Assembly (NCBI RefSeq): GCF_910596095.1
Contig: NC_056540.1
Span: 15,650,501-15,714,500, forward strand
Source: Thunnus maccoyii
Lineage: Eukaryota > Chordata > Actinopteri > Scombriformes > Scombridae
DNA length: 64,000 nt
Direction of reading: 5' to 3'
The translations under genes and the position numbers were made by a program. Below are positions 23,304 through 49,095 of this stretch, in pieces. The notes under the pieces were generated by a model. The model saw only the letters and a program-made list of their open reading frames with translations. It ran no database searches and was not told the origin of the DNA. Every line of letters starts with the position of its first letter. Position 1 is the first letter of the stretch.

Positions 23304-24312
23304 TATGGGCATGCATGTGGTGTGTAATTGAGTGTTTGTAACTGCATTAACAGAGTGTAGCAGCGCTCAGGCCAGCTGAGTGACAAATCTAAGTTTGTTA
23401 CTGAGAAATTCATCCTGTCACATGGATTGTTATTTAACAGGATAGCAGCTGTATCTGGACATTTGTGTGTCCTAATGCTACCTCACTAGCTCCACCCTGG
23501 GTCGGTCTGGCCCAGCAGTGCTAATTGGGCTTAAAACTGTTTTCTATCTAGCTGGCTGCACAGAGACAGAAACCACAGCCAATTCGGTACCACCTCTCAT
23601 CAGCTGAGGAGAGAGTGGAGTGTCTCTATGAACTGCATGTGTGCTCATACCAGGCGACAGGATTGAATAACTGACTGTTTTGTCAGAGACAGAGAGACAT
23701 TGTGTGGGAAAATGAGCAGCGAGTTGGGGATTGTCTCAGAGAAATGAGATACAGACATCGAAAACAAAGGGATTGCGACAGCCTTCATTACCTAACAACA
23801 CTCAAATATTCTCCGTGTACAGTGAAGAATGGAGGAGGGGTGGGAAGGTGAAAGGAGGGAGAATGAGTAATAAAGGCCAGACAGGCTGCAAGGCTCACTG
23901 AAGAGTTGCGCGGGCAGCTCGGGGACTTAAGGGCACGACAGTGGCAGACAGGATTCACGATTACTATTGATTTCGAACCAGATTAAGAGCAGACTCATCA
24001 CCAGCTCACAGACACACACACAGGATTTACTGTCTTAGACTTGAAACTGGGATCAAATGAAATGCTGTCACATCATTAGAAAATAGGGAACAATCTCTTC
24101 ATTTAAAGCAAGCAAAGAAGGAAGGAAAAAATAAAACAGCATGACAAATGGTAATAATGCTACAGGTCTGCTTTTTATTTATTTATTTAACAACTGACCA
24201 TACATCAATGTCTGCCGCCCGGCTTTGTTTGCTCTCTGTTGGCGGAGAAATGCTGCATTGATCAGCTTTTTCCACTCCACCCCGTGAACACTCCTTTACG
24301 TCTCACTGTAGA

Positions 24313-24610
24313 TACTTTTGTTCTTTCCTTTCTTCTCCAGCAGCTTTGACTCTCTCGTTTCTTTGACGCTGCCCTCTTCACCCTCTTTAAAATTCTCCCC
24401 CTTTCCTCCCCTCCCGCACCCCCACTCCAATATCCTGTCCTTTCTCCCTTTTCTTTGCCTCGACCAACTTTCTTTTCTGTATCCCTTCCCCTTTTCTCAG
24501 CCCCTTCAGAGCCCCCTCCCCTCTCCCTCCCCTCACCTCTTCAACCCCCATACGTCTTTCCTGTGTGTCTCTCTCTTCTTCTGTGCTCCGCTTTTCTTAT
24601 TGCCTGTGTT
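24313..24610. repeat. Pyrimidine-rich tract in frmpd1 intron 1
   Basis: For about 300 nt the plus strand is dominated by C and T (CCCCTTTCCTCCCCTCCCGC, CCCTCCCCTCTCCCTCCCCT). The 108-residue open frame over it is a composition artefact. Confidence 0.75.
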
Positions 24611-25251
24611 GGCAAAGTGGCAGAAGAAGGCGGTCAGGGGCTGAGCTAGCTGCATTAGCCCCATGCATTATTCATGTGCCCTGCAGTCTGTGTGGGTCTG
24701 GGTCTTCTTCTGCTGGCTTTTCACTTGGACACATGGGCCTCGTGAAAGAGCTCTGTGTGTGGGACACAGGGCCTGATGGGAGAGCCGCACAGATGGGACT
24801 GTGAATTCCTTGATTTCTGCTCCCTCCTCTAGATGAGAGAGAGAAAAAGAGGGAGAGTTTACTTCACAGATCAACATTCAAGTGCCAAATGAGGTGGTTT
24901 CCTTAGAAGAGATCAAGAATGTTTATTCAATGTCTCTCTTAATTCAAGAGTCACAACAAAGCGTTCCCCAAATGTGTTTTTTTCCCCCAAATCAGGGCTT
25001 ATGTTCCAGCCATATCTGCCCTGGTGTTCACTTGAAAGAGTTGTCCTCTTTTATTATTGGCCAAGATCTCTGTCTGCCTGGCAGCATTTCTCTCTCCCCC
25101 ACATCAGGATTCACAGGCTGTCCTCTTTGCTTTTAGAGAGTAAGAAATGTTAACTGAACTGGGCGGTATGAAATTTTAATTTAGACAACCAGACGGAGAT
25201 GGAGTGCCTCGTCTCCACATCACCATGTGCTTGCTTTTGAGGCAGCGGAGG

Positions 25252-25254
<3 letters not shown>

Positions 25255-25290
<36 letters not shown>
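25255..25290. repeat. (GA)n microsatellite
   Basis: About 18 GA units in frmpd1 intron 1. Confidence 0.9.
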
Positions 25291-25298
<8 letters not shown>

Positions 25299-25590
25299 CA
25301 AGAGAGCCTTGGGGACCAGAGGAGGGGCCTCTTGGAAAACCACAACCACATAGCGGGTTGGGACTCACATCTGCTTTGCTTGACATACTTGCACGTTCAC
25401 TCTGAAAATATCAACAACTGGAATATAGTTCTGTTGCTAAACCAAGGCAGACACGGCTGATAAAATCCAATCATACTCGATAACTGCTTGTTTCACGCGT
25501 CGCTCTAATTATAAACTCGTCGTGTGGATTATACAGCCTGTTTATGGGTTTTGACAGGTCTCCCTGACAGCATTTCTCTGCTCTGCACAG

Positions 25591-25741
25591 GTGGCCACAC
25601 CAGATTGGGATTGGCCCTGATGATCACAAGGACCCCCCTCCACCTCTTTTCAGCCAATCCTGGAGGGGCTGCAGAGCTGATGTCTCAGAGGGCGAGAGAG
25701 TATTTGTGTTCTGGAGTCCTGAAGAGACAAGCTACATCACG
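25591..25741 (+). other. Candidate alternative 5' exon of frmpd1
   Basis: A 151-nt stretch is bounded by a good acceptor (TTTCTCTGCTCTGCACAG) and a consensus donor (ACATCACG then GTGAGTCA). It is GC-richer than its surroundings. It lies inside frmpd1 intron 1 on the sense strand, about 2.3 kb before the start-codon exon. No protein similarity was recognised, so if used it is probably non-coding 5' UTR. Confidence 0.35.
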
Positions 25742-28003
25742 GTGAGTCACACTCTCACAGTTTCCAGTTGAAATGTGGGGCATTGTGCTGCTTTCATAAA
25801 ATATGAGGGCTATATCTGAGGCCATGAAAGTATAAATTTGGTTTGGATTATCCTGTTGACAGAATACATGTCAAATCTTTTGTTGCCAGATATGTTTAAT
25901 GTGTGCAATAAGTTGTCTTCAATTTGAATATCTGATGTTCATAACTAAAGCAATACTCAGTGTTATAAAGTTATAAAGCTGAGCTGTTGTGAGGATAGTA
26001 AACCCAAGTGCTCAAGTGCTGAAGATGTGCATGTATATAAAAAAAATCTGGATGCTGCTGCCCAGAGAGACTGTCATCGGAGACGACCACCTGACTCGGC
26101 AAGGACAGTGAGGGTGAGAGAGAGAGGTAGAAAGAAAATGAGAGAGAGGGAGAGGGGAAAATGAAAGACAGAAGAGAGAAAAAGGGAGTGTGACAGCAAA
26201 AAAAAAAAAAAAAAAGGTCACCTGAGTCAGCACTGATTGCAGCACTACGGCACACACATGTACATCCAGACTCCTGCAAGCATACTGTAGCCGACACAAA
26301 CACAAGGACAACGCAAGAGGGTCTCTATTAGCAGCCTGAGCATGTTTCAAGATTTAAATGAAGCTGATTGGCGTGTCGGTTTCAGTTTCTCTCAATGATC
26401 GAACAAGCCGGGGTGCGCCAGTAATCACACTCTGTTCCTGGTGCGCGGCTGTCAGCTACCTAGCCTCACTCATCCTTCCTCATCCACGTCAATCTGCTTC
26501 AATCCGGATCAGCGGGAGGTGCTAAAGTGACACCCTGACCAGTGAGGGCCCGTGCAGAATGAGGGCTTCTAATCCTCTTAAAGGACAGACCTACACTGCA
26601 TGCTTTAATGCTACTGAGGGAGGCTAGTCATCGCTGGCCTACAACCAGCAGTCACTTAGACTGAGACTCCTGCTGAAATTGTATCTACAGCTGAAATCCT
26701 GCTGATTGTCTCTGAAATGAATAAGACGCTTAATTTCTTTAAAATGCCCCCAGACAAGTGTGGCAGATTGCCAGAAAACAGTTTGAAACATCTTCACAAA
26801 GTCTTGGCTTGCAGAAGTTTCCTCCATATTTCAGAGAGCTGATCAAACTAAGCCCCCGGCTGCCGAGGCCAAGGTACAGATCATTAGGTTTCAGGAGCAC
26901 ATTCATCATCGTTAGCCATATTGATCAGGTCTGGGTCGCTACTCTCCCTGTTCCTGCCAAAGTTTCCCTCCCTTTTCTCTGCCTCATGGGGTCAAACAGT
27001 TCAATACAGACGTGAACAGCAGGTGAAGTATATCGCAAGACAACAGCAATATCTAATAAAACAAAAACACACAGAGAACCTGACTCATCATGATGTCGCA
27101 AACAAAGGGAGCAGCTTTAGTCGGCTGAAACAAATAAATTACATACACCTCAGCTACTTCAAATCTTGGAAATCCACATTGAGATGTGAATCTGCAGTGT
27201 ACCCTTGCCCTCTAAATTCTTTGTAGCCATACATCTAACACAACAAAAACATGAACATGTATAAGACGGCTCTGTGTGCGCTTTTGTAGAGTATATTTCC
27301 AGATATAGATAATAAAACCCTGTCAAGGTATTACCAGAGGCTCTACAAGCTCAATGCCAGCGTATTGATTGGCTGACAGAAACAAAACAAAGCTGAGAGG
27401 AGCTGTAAGTCTTGAGATTTGGTCAGGATTCAATGCTGACCAGCTTTGCCTCCCTGGGGTTTGACTGAGCCCTCCATCCCTCATTATGTCCCCACCGCTC
27501 CCCTGTTTAAAGGGCAGGCTAAGCAGAAAGTGCACAGCATAGTGAACAAGCAGATTGTAATATATTCATGCTGAACTCTTTGTCAATCTTGTGAGATTAT
27601 GCAATTATCCTTTATGCCTTGTTGTTGTGAATTAGGTCATTCAGACAAATGTGTGTGACATGTGTTGTTGTTCTTGCTGGCTTCACTCCACCCTTCTCTT
27701 TCTCTCTCTTTCTCTCTGTCTTTCTTTCTCGCTCTCCTGACTGTTCACATATCTGATTATTCATCGTATTCAAGGCAGGCTACATGCTCTGCATATAAAA
27801 ACAGAGCAGGCAAGATGCAAATTTAGCTGGAGCTGAATGCACAGACCAGCGAGACAGAGCTAAACTAAGCAGTGTATAACTTTTTTTTCCTCCCTACAAA
27901 TCCTTTCATCTCCACGTCTCTCCTTTTTTCTCTCTGTGTTTTGCCTCTCTGGGATTATGTCTGTAACTCATATCCTTCCCACTCTCTTTGTCGCTTTAGA
28001 TAA

Positions 28004-42405
<14,402 letters not shown>

Positions 42406-43616
42406 CCTGTGAACTTTTACCCACTAATAACTCACTGACCCTAGAGGTGTGACAAGAGGAAACGGCACAGAGTGATCTGGTGTGTAACCCCTGTGTTCTT
42501 GTACAGTAAGTGCCATGCACACCACCGCACACAGACATAAAACCCATATCTCCACTTGAAAACACAAACACCAGACAAAAACCCTAAATGAAGAGAGGAA
42601 ACTTTGCTCGGCCTCTTCTTGGACGCATATGGACTATGCATTTGTACATATGAATTTTATAATTATCTTATAATTCTCTTATTTTATTATACAATATGTG
42701 TATGTATGTAAGGATGGATTACCCATGTACTGTATGTATTTATGTATTTATTTTTACAATATTTGCACCATGGTCTGTGATGTGCAGGTCTCTGGTGGAA
42801 AAAAAAAACTATGGATGTCACTGGAACTTTTTATTTTTCCTTCTCTTTGACAGTATTATGTTATCTTTTGCTGCTTTAAAGATTTCTCCACTCCACAAGG
42901 TGTAATCTGTAAATTGTCATTTTTTCAAGTTTATTATAACTGACAAAATACAGAAAATGTACTTTATCACACCTGCAAAATACAGTAATTAACTGATTTG
43001 TTTTATATGTGCAGGGATCGCACCTTTTTAAGGATTTAGTTTTTCAACATTACAGTCGGATATAAATGGGATACAACACTATACCATTACAAAGCAGGGA
43101 GAGCACTTTTGACTGTTACAGATTGCACCTTTTTATGAGACACGTAACCTTGTGTAAAGTGTTTTTTCTACCCCTTCCCCAGTCCTGACTGACTCTTGAG
43201 TGAATGCTTCTTGGAAATACTCCCATTACCCAAACGTATGCAGTATTATAACATTAATCTAGTTTTCATCCAAAGGACAACACATATATATTTTCTGGGA
43301 ATGTGTGGGTTGGGCCCAGGGAGCAAAACAGGGGATCGTATTTATGTAGTTAAAACGTTTTTGACTAGGCACAAGGGTGACTGTTAACTCTGTTCAGATG
43401 TAGCAAGGATCCAAAGTCTTAAAACACTGAGCCACAACTATTCCCCACTATGGTTTCCTCTTCGGGCACGCCACCTTATTAATAACATACTGACTGACAG
43501 ATAGACTGACTGCTGTACGCTGGGGTCAGAAATGTAGATATACATTTATATCTCTGTGTTCTATTCTGTCTTTACCTAAGTTTATGGCTATGCAAACATA
43601 AACTCTCCCCCCCCCC

Positions 43617-43651
<35 letters not shown>

Positions 43652-46600
43652 TACTCTTGTTTTGTTGTACTAACATTAAAAACAACAATAACTGCATTAT
43701 GTCTGTCTGAATATAATGGGTACTTTCTTTGTTTGGAATGTCGGCCTTTGTCTTGATTCGGGGAAACTTTCTGCATTACGTATTGCAACATTCTGCAGAA
43801 AGTTGCATGGCATTAGCATTTGTCAATATAATGACTCCTGTTCGTACTCATGTCTGCGAGTTGTCAGTAAAAAGGATTATATTGCTCGATCAGTCTGCTG
43901 ATGTACAGTGTTCACAAATCAGCTCGTCCATATCACATGATGCCAGCTCATTTGATGAGCCATCCGATTGATTTAATTTAGCCACCTACGACAACAGGAA
44001 GATAATTAAGCCAAATAAGTCTGCAGTTGCTTATACAAATATGATAAGGGGATTAGCTGAAATAAAGACTTCTCAAGTTTTTAGAGACAGCTGGATAGCA
44101 GATTTATTCTTCCATATAGATGACTGAGGGAAATTTTGCCAAGGTGGCTATGCTTAAAAAAATAAGAGGGCAGGACTCTTGTGTGAGATTTCAGAGCTTC
44201 CAGTTGCCATGAAGGTAATGTCCAGTAGCAGTCTCCATTATAGCACTAACATCCAGACATAGGACTCAGGAGCATCTCTAATTGATCATCTAACAGGCCC
44301 AAACAGTGAACAGTGCCTGTGTCACCTTTTCACCCTCATTTGTTTTCTGTGATAAAATTGTACCGAGTGCATTTCATGTTAACAAGGACATCGTGTTCCT
44401 ACATGAGCAGTCACTTTTCTGTATCCACAATGAAGCTGATGTACCAAGAAATGTATTGTTTGGGAATAAATTACACATTGACCTTAATAATGTTGGACGT
44501 CTGGGTGTTTGGGTTTTGTCTGCAGACCGATTATTAAACATTAGTTTTGTTGAAATGGATTAAATGTGCCATATACGCTCCCTTCCCAGAGCCTGTTTAT
44601 CAGATCGTAACACATTAATTTACCATTCTGACCAAACATTTAACCCAGGGGTGAATATTTTAGCTAAAGTGCAAGGAGTTAAGATTCGAAGATAAACCTC
44701 AGCAGTCTTAATAGCCACTATTTGTACCATGTCTGCACTGCTAATACTGTTAATGAGGATTACTGTGATTACTTACCTAGCATTTAGTCACTATACTTCC
44801 ACAAAGGCTATGTTTATCTATGCACTATACACAGAGTTTCCTCTTTCTCAGCCAGCTGAGTAAGAGGAACATTTTCCATTCCTTAGATATTAAAATATCC
44901 TCTTGAATAATAAATTTGAATGTAAAAGACAAAGATTGCACCTCAAATGACAGTCAGAAAGAACTTGCTGTTAGGGTGAAAAGAAACACATTACAGTACA
45001 GCTGAGAGGCTTTGTAACTACAGCAGCTCAACCCTCCCTGATCCAAAGTCCCCATGTCAGATTGCCCTTAATCTGATCATTATCTGCAGCCTGACTTCTT
45101 GACACAGTAATCTAGAAAGTCGCACTCTGCACTGTTGCACATGTAAAAAAAACATGTTCTGACAGCACAGTCCTACTGTGAGTCATTACTGTGATCAAAT
45201 CACAGAAATAAACAGCAAATAGAGGTGTCAAATTACAATATGCGTTTACTCCATCTTTCATTATGATCCCAATGTTATTATGTTCAGTTTGACTACAATA
45301 CATCACTGTAGTGGGAATGCTGTTTGTGTGTTTGACTACAAAAAATGGATTACAGTACACACATTATTTGGGTAAGAACAGGTTAGGTAGGTGAGTTATT
45401 GTAAAGTATGACTCACAGGGAAGAGGAAGCCATTCACTTTCATCATACTCTTTACTGAAACATCATCAGCCATTTTTTTGTGAGAATTCATTCCTCTCTG
45501 AGAAAATGTGGCGGTTGAAAATTTTTTTCTGCATTAACACCCACATAACACAGTCACTGGCAACATTTTTAATGGATTGCTTTTCAACATCTCATTTGGT
45601 TGCAATAATTTGACATTTTGTACTGATTTGGTGACTTGTGCTCCAGGGAACGTGGTAATTATAAACAACATCACTCAAAATCAGCGAAGGCGCCCCGCTT
45701 TCAAATCCTTACAGAATACAAAGTCATACTTTCAAAGAGGACACCCTGGAAAGATCTCAGAATACACTATGAACAGTCAAAATGAAAAGAATTGAAGAAA
45801 TAGGCCAACTGATCCATTTACGTGGCAGCTTGAGCTTTTTGTACCACTGAACATTACCCTCTGCCCCTGTCTTCTCCCAGCACTGTTACTGCTCAGTGTC
45901 TCTATGTGTGTCCAGGCAGCATGCCTTTCCTCTTCGGGCTGTCGAACCCAGCAAGAGCTGCTGCACGGTGACTGGCTGCATCTACTCGAGCTTGAAATCT
46001 GAGCCCATTATGTCAACAGATGTTACAGACAGAGAGGAGAGCAAGCGTGAGAGGAGACATAAGAGTGAGCAGAAATACATTTATCGTACAAGTGGCATTT
46101 AGGTTTAAAAAAAAACAACAAAAGGAAACAAACATTGAGGAGCACTTTGTTTTATAGTCAATAAATGAACAGCAGTTGAAAAATGAACAAATGCAGCAAT
46201 AGTGCATAGTCAAATTGATATTATATGTCTATTTTTGAAGCTGCTACAATGAGTTAAAAATAGTCACTAGTGCAAACCTTTTCTGTGGGGTTATTTGTTA
46301 CAGTAAAGGGCTAGATTAAATATTTATCTCACTCCCAATAAATCATAAAAACAGACAAGATCTGGGTGTAGCTGAATGTTTTACTGACATACACATCAAT
46401 GGGCACTTGTCAAAACTCAACAACACATACACCCTGCCAGTAGCACTTCAGAAAATAAATCAAGACAAACCGTGTTTGACAGAACATTTCAGTATTTGTT
46501 TTGATTGGCATAGATGTGTGAAAAGAGAAGTTGTATAAAGTAGCCTGTACAGCACTGATACCCACTTCAACAACTGCTTGAGTATTAGCCATTTGATCTC

Positions 46601-47262
46601 ATTAATGTAGGCTGAACGGGTGAAGATGGAAAATAAAAGAGAAATAAAATGACCAACATTCAGTTTAATCCACTTTTCTTGACAATAGTTTTTGGATATT
46701 TCAATAGGCAAATGCACAACAGTGTTTCAGTTAAGTGGCAGAAAACAGCTTCATAGAGCAAGTGCTCATGGTCAAACAAACAGATGGATATTGTCTACAA
46801 AAGCACCACAGCACACAGCACATATAACACAGCTTCTCCTACAAAACAGTTAATCCACTCCAGTAACCTTTGCTTGAAACTGAAAAAAAAAAGAAAAAAA
46901 TGCTGGAGTTCAGTTTGCTCCCTAAAGTTTTGTACACAGAGCAAACGAGGGCATTTCAATTGGACCCTGGCACAAGTTTTGTATAGGCTGAAGTGTGTGT
47001 CCTGTTTTAATACTTTGACAACTGCAAATAGTCACAATGGCAGGTGGTTTTTATCTCACACAGACTGTTGGCCCCTGTCATAAGTGCATCTTCACTGCTG
47101 TCTCTCTGGAAACATCCTGCAAACAGTGCTAGACAGCAAGTGCATCAGCGTTACATTACGATTTTCTTCTCCTCTCAAAAACTGGCTCTTTCACTCCATA
47201 CAGGTTTTTCCCTTTAAATACTTTCTCTTTCACTCTAGATTTTATCACCTCCATTCTCCCTC
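42406..47262. other. Region between frmpd1 and slc25a51, mostly 3' UTR and AT-rich spacer
   Basis: The two genes are convergent, so this holds both 3' ends. AATAAA hexamers on the plus strand lie near 44062, 44464 and 44903, any of which could end the frmpd1 message; the region to about 43.2 kb looks UTR-like. A C11-containing (CA)n microsatellite lies at 43607-43650. Short open frames such as 44306-44563 and 46784-47083 have no recognisable protein. Trmt10b, exosc3 and dcaf10, which separate these genes in human, were not seen. Confidence 0.5.
43607..43650. repeat. Poly-C plus (CA)n microsatellite
   Basis: A run of about ten C directly followed by about 16 CA units, in the probable 3' flank of frmpd1. 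Confidence 0.95.
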
Positions 47263-48198
47263 TCATATGAGCTTCAGCAGCAGCTCGTAGGTAGCATTGA
47301 TGATCCCCCAAGAGAGGAGTGAGCGGTGGTAGTTGAGATGAGCTCCTCGGAAGAGCATAGCCAGGCTGCCACCTCTTTCTCTCCACACTGTTAGCAGCAC
47401 CTCCCTGCAAGGCTGGAAGGCTCCACCCACCTGAGACTGAGCCCGAGACTTTACCACATTTAATGGATAGAACATGATGCCAAGGGCAGCGCCCAACACA
47501 CCTCCGCACACAAAATCATTAACCAAGTGACCTGCCTGGCTAGTGGCCTCTGGGAGCTGCTCTTTAATGGGCCCGCGGAGCCCGAAGAAGAGCACATTGC
47601 TAGGGCCATTACGGAGGAGTATGGGCACTAAGCCACGGTAGCACTCTCTGACACCATACTCAGTCAGAAGTGTCCGGAAGATGTGGGCTGTGTTGTTGAA
47701 GCGCCCGTGGTGCCGATGGTCTTGTAGGAGAGTCTGCACGCGCTCAAATGGTGTCAGGAAGGCCTCCGCAGTTCCTGCTAATGCTGCAGCAAAGCTGCGT
47801 GTGACCAGCTCCGGCATACCGCAGCCGTCGGCCCGCTCCAGTAAGACTCTAGAGAAGTCCTCATACAGGCCAAACATGATGGCCACTGTGGTGCTCTTCT
47901 GGAGCAGCGGGGGCAGTAAGCCCCTGTAAAGATTCCTCAGCCCATCCCTCTGGAGCTGCCGCACCGCCTCCCTGGCCAACACACCGTGCAGCTGCTGGCG
48001 AAAGAGCACCTTCTGGATGGGGAAGGTCACCACGATATTGGTAAAAGCTGCAATGGAACCGCAGACATAATGCTTCCCTTCAGAACCCAACCTGGCGCTC
48101 AGAGACCCAGCAGGCAGCAGGGAGTGACCTCCTTTTGTCAGGGCGGCCTGTGGCTGAGTTGTCCGGCCTGACTCAGTGCCCATGGTGCTAACAGCCAT
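47263..48198 (-). CDS. slc25a51: Mitochondrial NAD+ transporter (solute carrier family 25 member 51)
   Basis: SLC25A51 (MCART1) carries NAD+ into the mitochondrial matrix. One intact coding exon of 311 residues (human 297). Three mitochondrial-carrier repeats are visible, each opening with a degenerate signature: [11 protein letters not shown] (about residue 58), [11 protein letters not shown] (about 153) and [11 protein letters not shown] (about 245). These match the unusual human signatures PIQKVL, PLERVQ and PINVVK. Other near-identical pieces are [42 protein letters not shown] and [12 protein letters not shown]. The N-terminus is Ser/Thr-rich and variable; MGTESGRTT at 48183 is an alternative start five codons in. 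The exon opens at an acceptor (TCTCTCTCTCACAG) at 48268, so the 5' UTR is spliced. Head-to-head with ints10. Confidence 0.96.
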   Translation of the reverse strand: MAVSTMGTESGRTTQPQAALTKGGHSLLPAGSLSARLGSEGKHYVCGSIAAFTNIVVTFPIQKVLFRQQLHGVLAREAVRQLQRDGLRNLYRGLLPPLLQKSTTVAIMFGLYEDFSRVLLERADGCGMPELVTRSFAAALAGTAEAFLTPFERVQTLLQDHRHHGRFNNTAHIFRTLLTEYGVRECYRGLVPILLRNGPSNVLFFGLRGPIKEQLPEATSQAGHLVNDFVCGGVLGAALGIMFYPLNVVKSRAQSQVGGAFQPCREVLLTVWRERGGSLAMLFRGAHLNYHRSLLSWGIINATYELLLKLI

Positions 48199-48334
48199 GG
48201 GAGGCTCAGTGCACCACTGCTTGTTCCACCGGCATCACATCAGCACCACTCTCCCAAAAGATGTGTCCTGTGAGAGAGAGAAAACATTTTCAGATATACC
48301 CAACTGATTCATCTTCATTATCTTTTTAATTCAT

Positions 48335-48440
48335 TTTATGGGATTTTATGGCCTTAATTAGTATGACAGTACAGAAAGACAGAGAACATGGGGGGAGTGA
48401 GACAGATGATGACATACGAGTCCCCACCTCCAATCAAAAT
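48335..48440 (-). repeat. Degenerate tRNA-derived SINE tail
   Basis: Plus-strand sequence TATGGCCTTAATTAGTATGA, GACAGAGAACATGGGGGGAG and GACAGATGATGACATACGAG followed by TCCCCACC is a diverged reverse copy of the same SINE type as 15297-15460. It lies in the 5' UTR intron of slc25a51. Confidence 0.45.
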
Positions 48441-48780
48441 GCAGACATTGTACACACACACTTTTGTCTGAAAAAACAGGATTCAATGGCAGATCAATCA
48501 ACATAAAATACCAATATTTTTCTACATTATTTTTTTTTTTTTGCATAAAACAAATTGACAAACATTCCTAAAATTTGGTTATTAATAGGTTCTGGCAAAG
48601 TTATGTACTTTTATATAAACTTTTATGAAAGAAGGCAATAACATTAATATAAAATTACTAAATTTTGAACTTTAACTTTGCTAAAAAATTGACACACAAC
48701 ATATAAAAAGCAAATAATGAAACCAAACCACATTCAACTAAATATAGCAAACGGTCAAAATATCACATATACACAAATCT

Positions 48781-49095
48781 AGAGCTGCAGCGATTAGTCG
48801 ATTAATCAATTAGTTAATCAACAGAAAATTATTAGGCGATTATTTTGATAATCAAATAATTGTTTAAGTCATTTTTTAAAAGAAAAAATGCCAAAAATTT
48901 GCTTCTTTTAGCTTCTCATTTCTTTGTCATACATGATAGTAAACTTTGGGTTTTGGACTGTTGTTTGGACAAAATAAAGATGTACCTAAATAATTTCACT
49001 ATTTTCTGACATTGTACAGACAAATAACTAATCGATTCATCAAGAAAATAATTGGCAGATTAATCGATAATGAAAATAATTATCAGTTGCAGACC
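48781..49095. mobile_element. Short palindromic MITE-like element
   Basis: The left end AGAGCTGCAGCGATTAGTCG, followed by ATTAATCAATTAG, is mirrored by the right end: the reverse complement of its last bases is AGGTCTGCAACTGATAATTA, followed by ATCGATTAATCTGCC. The centre contains the words AAAATGCCAAAAATTTGCTT and TTGGACAAAATAAAG typical of a very abundant teleost element. About 315 bp, non-coding. Confidence 0.65.

Larger units (their letters stand above)
19109..27999 (+). other. First intron of frmpd1 (about 8.9 kb)
   Basis: No constitutive coding exon is visible. Contents: (GT)16 at 20209-20240, a GGAT/GATG degenerate run near 20745-20810, and (GTCT)n at 21302-21324. An interspersed-repeat fragment lies at 21950-22060 and a possible LINE remnant at 22140-22360. 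GT runs lie at 23146-23170 and 23271-23301, and a 300-nt pyrimidine-rich tract at 24313-24610. A (GA)n run spans 25255-25290, a candidate extra 5' exon 25591-25741, and an A17 run is near 26199. Many open frames here are microsatellite artefacts. Confidence 0.6.

Noticed and set aside
44306-47083. Frames of 74-99 residues between frmpd1 and slc25a51
   Set aside because: AT-rich composition, no similarity to trmt10b, exosc3 or dcaf10, and no consistent splice signals.
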